A stretch of DNA of 5,760 nt. Source: Candidatus Pacearchaeota archaeon CG10_big_fil_rev_8_21_14_0_10_30_48 (GTDB lineage: Archaea > Nanobdellota > Nanobdellia > Pacearchaeales > GW2011-AR1). The position numbers and the translations under genes are program-made. Positions within the stretch are counted from its first letter, which is position 1. Each line of letters begins with the position of its first letter. This document shows positions 1-4,198 of this stretch, piece after piece. Where the stretch lies: contig PFCU01000003.1 in the NCBI GenBank assembly GCA_002763155.1, positions 850 to 6,609 of the forward strand. Direction: 5' to 3'. Below the pieces are notes generated by a model. It searched no databases. It was not told where the DNA came from and was given only the letters and a program-made list of their open reading frames with translations.

Positions 1-47
1 AGTAAATTTTTATATTTATTTTCTTGCTGTAAAAATTTATATTTCAT
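1..47 (-). CDS. possible 5' end of a further pilus-operon gene (cut by window edge)
   Basis: An ATG on the minus strand at 47-45 opens a frame with no stop before the window edge (15 complete codons, beginning MKYKFLQQENKYK). It starts one base after the TAA of the upstream prepilin-like gene, the same one-base spacing that separates the first two genes at the right end of the window. This makes a translationally coupled next gene plausible. Only a short hydrophilic start is visible, so no function can be proposed, and 15 open codons in AT-rich DNA could be chance. Confidence 0.35.
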   Translation of the reverse strand, partial: MKYKFLQQENKYKNL

Positions 48-48
48 C

Positions 49-522
49 TTATTTTTCCCAAACAAATAATCTTAAAACTTTCGGGTCAACAGAACCACTA
101 TCTAAAGTCACACTAACACTAACTTCATCAGAATAAATGTCTTTATCTGTTGGACAATTTGGCCCTCCACTTGTAGGAATATACCCTCCTCCTATATTTG
201 CCCCACAACTACATATTTCATTAATCTTACAAATACTAAAATGAAATACTAATTCTCCAGAAGGTGGAATAAATTTCTCTATTTCAGTTTTAATTTTTTC
301 AACATTTGGGTCATTAGGATTTGAATTTGCATTAAGCACAGCTTTTCTTAATATTTGTTCATTTGAAATTTTCTCCAATATAATCCTTATTAAATCATTT
401 ATCGTCGATTCTTGACTGCTTTTTTGAATTTGACTTACATAAAGAAAACTCATCACTCCTGCGATAAGCGCAATTGCAATGAACGCCTCCAAAATTCTAA
501 GAAACCCTCTTTTATTCTTCAT
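49..522 (-). CDS. prepilin-like secreted/membrane-anchored protein, four cysteines
   Basis: A 157-residue protein with a short basic N terminus (MKNKRG) followed directly by a hydrophobic helix of about 20 residues (7-29). This is the layout of a type IV prepilin or class III signal peptide, which a prepilin peptidase would cut after Gly6. Glu12 is then at +6, whereas +5 is the usual place in type IV pilins, so processing is not certain. The rest (30-157) should be extracytoplasmic. It has four cysteines (98, 104, 106, 123) around a Gly/Pro-rich loop that could form disulfides or bind metal, and a C-terminal beta-like segment ending in LRLFVWEK. It follows the other prepilin-like gene by 34 bases and lies in the same direction as the T2SSF genes, so a minor pilin or pseudopilin of that machine is the likely role. 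Exact function is unknown. CpG content (about 13/kb) is lower than in the T2SSF genes. Confidence 0.8.
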   Translation of the reverse strand: MKNKRGFLRILEAFIAIALIAGVMSFLYVSQIQKSSQESTINDLIRIILEKISNEQILRKAVLNANSNPNDPNVEKIKTEIEKFIPPSGELVFHFSICKINEICSCGANIGGGYIPTSGGPNCPTDKDIYSDEVSVSVTLDSGSVDPKVLRLFVWEK

Positions 523-543
523 TAATTAATTAACCAAATACCC

Positions 544-551
544 TTTAATAA
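544..551 (-). promoter_or_regulatory. possible internal TATA box before the last prepilin-like gene
   Basis: The 34-base gap upstream of the ATG at 522 contains TTATTAAA on the minus strand, centred about 25.5 bases before the start codon. That is the spacing of the better-supported leaderless promoters in this window. The sequence is a weak match in very AT-rich DNA, so an internal promoter is only a possibility; read-through from upstream genes would suffice. Confidence 0.25.
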
Positions 552-556
552 TTTTT

Positions 557-1321
557 TTACCAGCTAATTATTGTGATAGTTCTTTTCTTAATGGTTCCAT
601 CTTCTTCTAAAACATCTATAGGAATTGTTTTCGCGTCGACTCTTGTCCCTTCTGGAGAAACCCCTGCTTCTAATAAAAGAGTATCTGAATTATCTAAAGC
701 CCAAAGTTTAAACCCAAAATCACTTCCTTCCGGCACAATTTTTGTCTTCAAAGAGGGATAATCCTCCTCGTAAGCTATTTTGAAGGCGGTTAAACTTTTA
801 TTCGACCAAACTTCTTTCTCATTAATAATTCCTAAATCATAATCTGTTCCTTCCTCTCCTATATTTTGACACCCTATTAACGGAGTATTTGCTTCAATTA
901 AATCTTCTGAACATAAAATTGTATAAAATTTATCCTCGCCTGCATTTTTCAACTCTATTTCAATTTTAGTAGGCTTTGGAGCATTAATATGAACATCTCT
1001 TAAATCATTCTTTTTATCTCTTACGATAATTTTTTCATTTGCATCGCAGTTTGTTTCTGTTAGAAAATCACTTGCATCAATTATTCCAAAACAATTTTCA
1101 CCAGAAATATTTATAAGGGCTTGCTCACTTAAACTAATCGAAACAATCGAAACTTTTGTCCCTAATTCTTCTTTCATATTTAAGAAAACGCTATCTACTA
1201 AACTATTATTTGAAATTAAATCAAATGGTCGGAATATGAAAAATAAGAAAGTTAGGAAACCGATGAAAATTACGAAAGAAAGAATTACCTCGACGTGACC
1301 TACTGCTTTTTTTGATTTCAT
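557..1321 (-). CDS. prepilin-like protein with large exported domain
   Basis: A 254-residue protein. The N terminus MKSKKAVGHVEVILSF is a basic stub followed by a hydrophobic helix (about 12-30). Cleavage after Ala6 would place Glu11 at +5 of the mature protein, the classic type IV pilin position; cleavage after Gly8 would put it at +3. Residues 32-254 should be extracytoplasmic and are rich in beta-like stretches, with four cysteines (77, 92, 137, 151) that could pair. There is no second membrane segment. The start ATG overlaps the stop of the upstream T2SSF gene as ATGA, which argues strongly for translational coupling and for this start. A pseudopilin or minor pilin assembled on the T2SSF platform is the best reading. 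The globular part is not recognised, so a surface or binding role is open. Confidence 0.82.
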   Translation of the reverse strand: MKSKKAVGHVEVILSFVIFIGFLTFLFFIFRPFDLISNNSLVDSVFLNMKEELGTKVSIVSISLSEQALINISGENCFGIIDASDFLTETNCDANEKIIVRDKKNDLRDVHINAPKPTKIEIELKNAGEDKFYTILCSEDLIEANTPLIGCQNIGEEGTDYDLGIINEKEVWSNKSLTAFKIAYEEDYPSLKTKIVPEGSDFGFKLWALDNSDTLLLEAGVSPEGTRVDAKTIPIDVLEEDGTIKKRTITIISW

Positions 1322-2175
1322 TGTAAAACTAATTTTGACCCCGTGGATATTAAAATTGCCATTGCAACCATTATGAACGAATGTTTTAGTCCAGATTTAA
1401 CTTCTCCTTCGGAAAGTTTTCCTATAACTAATCCTGCGAAAAAACCCTGCGTAATTAATAATCCTAAAAAAGCGAAAGTAAACTGGCTCGGGTCAAAACC
1501 GCTTCCGGAAGTTTGCGTTCCCGAAGAAACAGCGTTGAAACTCGTCCCTGAAACACTTATCCCTGCAGTCATAGGAATAATCTGAATTTCCATCACTACC
1601 ATTATTACAATAAAAACAAAAAAGATAATATATCCTTCAACAACAATCGAAGAAATCGCCGCTCGTCTCTCGGCCTTCAGTTTTTCAATTTCAGAAACGC
1701 TTTTCGCGACGCTGTCCAAAATAGTATTAATATTACCACCGGTTTTATCCGCTTCCCTTATCAAAGTAATCGCCCGAATAATTATCTGACTTTTTGTATC
1801 ATAAGCAAAAGTTTGCAACGCTGTTTGCAACGGAATTCCTAATTGAATCTGGTTCGCGAGTTTTTGAACATAAGGGGTTAACGAACCAAAATCTTTCTGT
1901 TTCATATTTATGATACTTTTACTAATTGGAGTTCCAGACTCAACACTTTCAACTAACGCCCTTGAAAATTCTAAAAACTTCTCGTCTTTCTCTCTTTCTT
2001 GCCGTCCCTCAATTATTGAAGAAAGAACAAAAGGAAATAATATAATTAAAACTCCTGCACCCACCAAAAAATAAACTAAATTAATTAAATCACCTAAAAA
2101 AAATAAAAGGCCTGCCCCTATAAATGAAAGAACTCCACCGACAATCCCGATAATCAACCCCTTTTTATTGACCAT
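1318..2175 (-). CDS. type II secretion/type IV pilus platform protein (T2SSF), second copy
   Basis: A 285-residue polytopic inner-membrane protein. Two N-terminal hydrophobic helices (about 6-28 and 31-55) are followed by a cytoplasmic T2SSF-type helical domain (about 65-165) with the family-like stretch LIREADKTGGNINTILDSVA (138-157). Three more hydrophobic segments follow (about 176-200, 232-253, 262-284). A Ser/Gly-rich loop (201-231) joins the last segments. Proteins of this family (GspF, TadB/TadC, ArlJ/FlaJ) couple a cytoplasmic ATPase to polymerisation of pilins. It overlaps the downstream prepilin-like gene by 4 bases, which links it to pilin assembly. It differs clearly from the other T2SSF protein in the window (442 residues), so the two may form a TadB/TadC-like heteromeric platform. 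The ATG at 2175 lies 25 bases from a good TATA box. CpG density is high (about 42/kb by hand count), unlike the upstream methyltransferase gene. Confidence 0.88.
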   Translation of the reverse strand: MVNKKGLIIGIVGGVLSFIGAGLLFFLGDLINLVYFLVGAGVLIILFPFVLSSIIEGRQEREKDEKFLEFSRALVESVESGTPISKSIINMKQKDFGSLTPYVQKLANQIQLGIPLQTALQTFAYDTKSQIIIRAITLIREADKTGGNINTILDSVAKSVSEIEKLKAERRAAISSIVVEGYIIFFVFIVIMVVMEIQIIPMTAGISVSGTSFNAVSSGTQTSGSGFDPSQFTFAFLGLLITQGFFAGLVIGKLSEGEVKSGLKHSFIMVAMAILISTGSKLVLQ

Positions 2176-2193
2176 ATTTTTGAAAGGAAAGTG

Positions 2194-2206
2194 AGATTTA
2201 TATATG
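2194..2206 (-). promoter_or_regulatory. TATA-box promoter of the second T2SSF gene
   Basis: The minus strand reads CATATATAAATCT, with TATATAAAT (2204-2196) centred 25 bases before the ATG at 2175. This fits a leaderless archaeal transcript. The same motif in the form CTTATTTAAATCT, with exactly 18 bases between AAATCT and ATG, stands before the 55-residue ORF at the other end of the pilus region. This supports a real promoter and shared control. It lets the downstream pilus genes be transcribed independently of the restriction-modification genes upstream. Confidence 0.65.
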
Positions 2207-2213
2207 TTATTAA

Positions 2214-2227
2214 GGGAAAATAAAAAT
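2214..2227 (-). terminator. T-rich tract after the methyltransferase gene (possible archaeal terminator)
   Basis: Just past the methyltransferase stop the minus strand has a T-rich run (ATTTTTATTTTCCC). Archaeal intrinsic termination typically needs only such U-rich stretches without a strong hairpin. Its place between the methyltransferase stop and the next TATA box is suitable, but AT-rich DNA yields such runs often. Confidence 0.35.
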
Positions 2228-2233
2228 GAAGGA

Positions 2234-3232
2234 TTAATTTAGAAGTTCTTGAGGGTTTATTCTTCCACCTTCTAAAACTATTTTCATATTTTCTGCTATT
2301 CGTTGAATAACTGGAACTGTTACGCTATTTCCTGCTTGATGATATAAAGCCCCACTAGCTATATCTGGAAGTTTAAAATTTTCAGGAAATCCTTGTAATA
2401 AGAATGTTTCTTTTGGCGTCAGTTTTCTTATTCCTTTATGATTTTTTATTATAGGAACATTATGTCCACCCAATCCCATATTAGCTGTTAATGTCGGGAC
2501 AACTCCTTTTTTATTTACTCTTACATATTTTCTACGCCATTGATAAACTGTTTCTTCTGAATTAATATCATTCTTTATTTTTTCATAAAGTGGTTTTTCA
2601 TTGTAATAATATTTATCTTCTGCTTCATTTGCAGTAAATTCTTTAAAATTTTTAGTCAATGGTATTTCGTTAGGAAAATCAAATACTTCTGCTTTCTTTT
2701 TATCTAAAAATCCTATAATAAAAATTCTTTCTCTGTTTTGAGGAATGTTTCCATGTGTCATACTATTAAGAACTTTTGATTTAGTATGATATCCTAACTC
2801 TTTTAATGTTTTTTCAATAATTTTAAATGTTTTTCCTTTGTCGTGACCTTTAAGATTTTTAACATTCTCTAATAAAAAAGCCTGTGGTTTTCTTTCTTCT
2901 AATATTTCGGCAATTCTAAAAAATAAATTTCCTCGTGCTTCATTGAATCCTCTTCTATATCCTGCAATAGAAAAAGATTGACAAGGAAAACCACCCAATA
3001 ATATATCGAATTTAGGAATATCTTTTATATCTAATTTCCAAATATCCTTAACAGTAAGTTTGGGTTCATCAAAATTTAAATCATAAGTCTCTTTGCAAGT
3101 TTTATTAAAATCATTAGCAAATATTGTTTTAAATCCCGCTTTCTCAAAACCTAATCTGATTCCTCCAACTCCTGCAAATAAATCAAGTGTTCTAAACTCC
3201 TTTTTTCCCATTATTGTTTTATGTTTTATCAT
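2234..3232 (-). CDS. DNA (cytosine-5-)-methyltransferase, type II R-M
   Basis: A 332-residue enzyme that transfers a methyl group from S-adenosylmethionine to C5 of cytosine and so protects host DNA from the partner nuclease. All key m5C motifs are present in order: motif I FAGVGG (19-24, SAM binding), motif IV GGFPCQSFS with catalytic Cys84, motif VI LLENV (120-124), motif VIII QNRER (165-169), motif IX around VPTLTANMG (245-253), and motif X HQAGNSVTVPV (298-308). The region between VIII and IX is short (about 75 residues), so the target-recognition part is small, suggesting a short target. The protein looks intact and of normal length for a type II enzyme. The first ATG is used here, but Met8 (ATG at 3211) may be the true start: a TATA-like AATTAAAAG is centred 26 bases before it, and motif I would still follow. 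It is transcribed away from the zinc-ribbon gene across a shared regulatory region. Confidence 0.95.
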   Translation of the reverse strand: MIKHKTIMGKKEFRTLDLFAGVGGIRLGFEKAGFKTIFANDFNKTCKETYDLNFDEPKLTVKDIWKLDIKDIPKFDILLGGFPCQSFSIAGYRRGFNEARGNLFFRIAEILEERKPQAFLLENVKNLKGHDKGKTFKIIEKTLKELGYHTKSKVLNSMTHGNIPQNRERIFIIGFLDKKKAEVFDFPNEIPLTKNFKEFTANEAEDKYYYNEKPLYEKIKNDINSEETVYQWRRKYVRVNKKGVVPTLTANMGLGGHNVPIIKNHKGIRKLTPKETFLLQGFPENFKLPDIASGALYHQAGNSVTVPVIQRIAENMKIVLEGGRINPQELLN

Positions 3233-3241
3233 CTTTTAATT
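3233..3241 (-). promoter_or_regulatory. possible TATA box for the methyltransferase (start at 3211)
   Basis: The minus strand reads AATTAAAAG immediately upstream of the first ATG (3232) and 26 bases, centre to ATG, before the second in-frame ATG (3211). This matches the spacing of the other leaderless promoters here. If it is used, the protein begins at Met8. The match to the archaeal TATA consensus is moderate. The symmetric TATA box at 3332-3339 is an alternative that would give a leader of roughly 80-100 bases. Confidence 0.35.
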
Positions 3242-3320
3242 ATTTTGCTTTTGAAAGCTGTATTAATCTTAGTCATTTATCTTCTATTTTTTATTACTTA
3301 GATTAATCATACTTTATGAA

Positions 3321-3361
3321 GTAATACTTTCTTTATAAATATTTCTGTGATAAAGTATTAC
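3321..3361. repeat. perfect 10-bp inverted repeat, candidate operator
   Basis: The arms GTAATACTTT (3321-3330) and AAAGTATTAC (3352-3361) are exact reverse complements separated by 21 bases. Arm centres are 31 bp apart, about three helical turns, so both arms face the same side of the DNA. A TATA box lies between them. A further ATACTTT copy (3309-3315) sits 15 bp before the left arm in direct orientation. Location in the divergent region between the methyltransferase and zinc-ribbon genes fits an operator for self-regulation of the R-M genes. The binding protein is unknown; the adjacent zinc-ribbon protein is an obvious candidate. Confidence 0.6.
3332..3339. promoter_or_regulatory. symmetric TATA box inside the inverted repeat
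   Basis: TTTATAAA is a strong archaeal TATA match and is its own reverse complement, so it could serve either strand. On the plus strand it would start transcripts near 3362, at the edge of the right repeat arm, about 43 bases before the zinc-ribbon ATG. On the minus strand it would start near 3310, upstream of the methyltransferase. Occupation of the flanking arms would be expected to interfere with TBP or polymerase binding; this is inference. Confidence 0.4.
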
Positions 3362-3375
3362 CATTAATAGTAAGG

Positions 3376-3384
3376 TATATAAAA
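3376..3384 (+). promoter_or_regulatory. TATA box of the zinc-ribbon gene
   Basis: TATATAAAA is centred 25 bases before the ATG at 3405, so the transcript would begin at or next to the start codon and lack a leader. There is no Shine-Dalgarno sequence in front of the ATG, consistent with leaderless translation. The inverted repeat ends 14 bases upstream of this box. Confidence 0.5.
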
Positions 3385-3404
3385 TATAATTTATTAAATT
3401 AATC

Positions 3405-3554
3405 ATGCCAGAAGTAGAGATTAAAGTTAAGGGATATAAATGTAACAACTGCAAATATGTTTGGCAACCTCGTTCTAATAAAGAAAAACCCCTTATATGT
3501 CCTAAATGTAAAAGTTCTCGTTGGGATAAAGAACCTAAAAATAAAAAAAGTTAA
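3405..3554 (+). CDS. small zinc-ribbon protein, candidate R-M controller
   Basis: A 49-residue ORF beginning MPEVEIKVKGYKCNNCKY. It has two CxxC knuckles (Cys13/Cys16 and Cys32/Cys35) in the pattern YKCxxCxYxWxPR...ICPKCKSSRWDK, then a lysine-rich tail. Four cysteines in two knuckles are the zinc-binding set of a zinc ribbon. The spacing and the conserved-looking Trp, Pro and Arg positions show that this is a real gene despite its size. Small zinc ribbons of this pattern are common in archaea, and many are suspected to bind nucleic acid or protein; no exact function is known to me. It is the only plus-strand gene, diverges from the methyltransferase across a candidate operator, and meets the endonuclease gene tail to tail with 26 bases between stops. 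A regulator of the R-M genes is a reasonable inference; an accessory or antitoxin-like protein is an alternative. Confidence 0.8.
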   Translation: MPEVEIKVKGYKCNNCKYVWQPRSNKEKPLICPKCKSSRWDKEPKNKKS

Positions 3555-3556
3555 AA
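3537..3556 (-). terminator. T-rich tract downstream of the endonuclease gene
   Basis: On the minus strand, about 25-45 bases past the endonuclease stop, there are runs of four, seven and five T with few interruptions. This would suit an archaeal U-rich terminator. It overlaps the lysine-rich 3' end of the zinc-ribbon gene, where AAA codons create the same run, so it may simply reflect coding. Confidence 0.3.
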
Positions 3557-3580
3557 GACTATATTCTTACTAAAATAATA

Positions 3581-4129
3581 TTACAATTTACATACTTTTA
3601 CAGGTTTTAATTTTCTTATCTTAATAATATTTTCAATTATAGAAAATCTTGGACGCCTGTTTTCTTCTTGTTGCTGTTGAAATGTTTGAAGTTTATTGAC
3701 TTGATGTTTGTAAATCCACTCTTGCTCTATTTTATAGACCTTGAAACTACCATCTCCTTTTGAAAAATCTAAAAAAAATAATTCATCCCATTCTGAACGC
3801 GGTCCGAAAGAAGTTAAATCAGAAATTATAGAAGAAGCCTTGATTTGTATTCTGCTTCCTGTTTTAACATTAATACAATCAAAAGAGCATTTCATTCCTT
3901 TAAGGCTTACAACTCTAAAACAATCTGGAAAAAATAAAGTAAAGGCATTCTCACTTATTGTTTCAGGAAGATTAATACCTCTTGTAGAAATTGCCTTTAA
4001 CCTATCATTCAATTTTTTCCAATCAATATATAAATTTCTTATAAGTTCCCTATCTCCAACTTCTTTTATTGTTAAAAGAGCTTTTATTTTTCTATCTTTT
4101 ATCTTAACTTCTTTCCATTCAATTTTCAT
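3581..4129 (-). CDS. putative type II restriction endonuclease, Bsp6I-like
   Basis: A 182-residue protein that I read as the nuclease partner of the cytosine methyltransferase. The stretch STRGINLPETISENAF (48-63), followed by FDCINVKTGSRIQIKASS (83-100), has the shape of a PD-(D/E)XK nuclease core: Asp84, then a QxK pair (Gln95, Lys97) ten residues on, with Glu60 on a preceding helix as a possible extra ligand. Gln in place of Glu in the (E/Q)xK element occurs in some restriction enzymes. The length and the RGINLPETISE block recall the Bsp6I family (cuts GC^NGC), but this is from memory of the family and the target here is not proven. There are no membrane segments. It has its own TATA box 26.5 bases before the ATG and ends 26 bases from the convergent zinc-ribbon gene. 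The sequence appears intact. A different PD-(D/E)XK restriction family is the main alternative. Confidence 0.68.
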   Translation of the reverse strand: MKIEWKEVKIKDRKIKALLTIKEVGDRELIRNLYIDWKKLNDRLKAISTRGINLPETISENAFTLFFPDCFRVVSLKGMKCSFDCINVKTGSRIQIKASSIISDLTSFGPRSEWDELFFLDFSKGDGSFKVYKIEQEWIYKHQVNKLQTFQQQQEENRRPRFSIIENIIKIRKLKPVKVCKL

Positions 4130-4150
4130 AAATTCAAGAAGAAAAAGAAG

Positions 4151-4160
4151 TTTTTAATAT
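4151..4160 (-). promoter_or_regulatory. TATA box of the restriction endonuclease gene
   Basis: The minus strand reads ATATTAAAAA centred 26.5 bases before the ATG at 4129, fitting a leaderless transcript. It lies in the 69-base gap after the large T2SSF gene. A separate promoter would uncouple the nuclease from the pilus operon and from its methyltransferase. Confidence 0.45.
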
Positions 4161-4198
4161 TTATCTATAAATTCCATAAGGTCATGTTGTCTCAACAA

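Larger units (their letters stand above)
2234..4160. other. restriction-modification cassette between two pilus genes
   Basis: The interval holds a methyltransferase, a zinc-ribbon protein in opposite orientation and a putative restriction endonuclease. It separates two T2SSF genes that would be expected to be neighbours. Hand-counted CpG density is about 11/kb (methyltransferase), 7/kb (endonuclease) and 13/kb (zinc ribbon), against about 40/kb in both flanking T2SSF genes. No transposase, integrase, tRNA or clear target-site duplication is visible, so the route of acquisition is not shown. The outer limits are approximate: the right limit is set at the endonuclease promoter and the left one at the methyltransferase stop. 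Confidence 0.65.

Noticed and set aside
573..761. 62-codon plus-strand open frame
   Set aside because: It lies wholly inside the prepilin-like gene on the other strand, has no promoter spacing and no recognisable domain.
1343..1585. 80-codon plus-strand open frame
   Set aside because: Antisense to the second T2SSF gene, which has clear membrane segments and family motifs; nothing supports the antisense frame.
3262..3307. ATTAATCT/AGATTAAT inverted repeat and the GATTAATC palindrome in the divergent region
   Set aside because: These are made almost only of A and T and are expected by chance here; the 10-bp repeat at 3321-3361 is longer and better placed.
2214..4150. Target-site duplication at the cassette borders
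   Set aside because: AGAAGTT occurs near both borders (2241 and 4146 areas), but seven bases in AT-rich DNA is not significant and the copies are not symmetrically placed.
3741..4157. 138-codon plus-strand open frame
   Set aside because: Antisense to the putative endonuclease gene and low in complexity (Ser/Phe/Leu-rich); the minus-strand frame has the nuclease-like motif and a TATA box at the right distance.
4185..4197. Hairpin TGTTG-TCT-CAACA just after the large T2SSF gene
   Set aside because: A 5-bp stem with a 3-base loop is too weak, and no T run follows directly on the minus strand, so it is not a convincing terminator.
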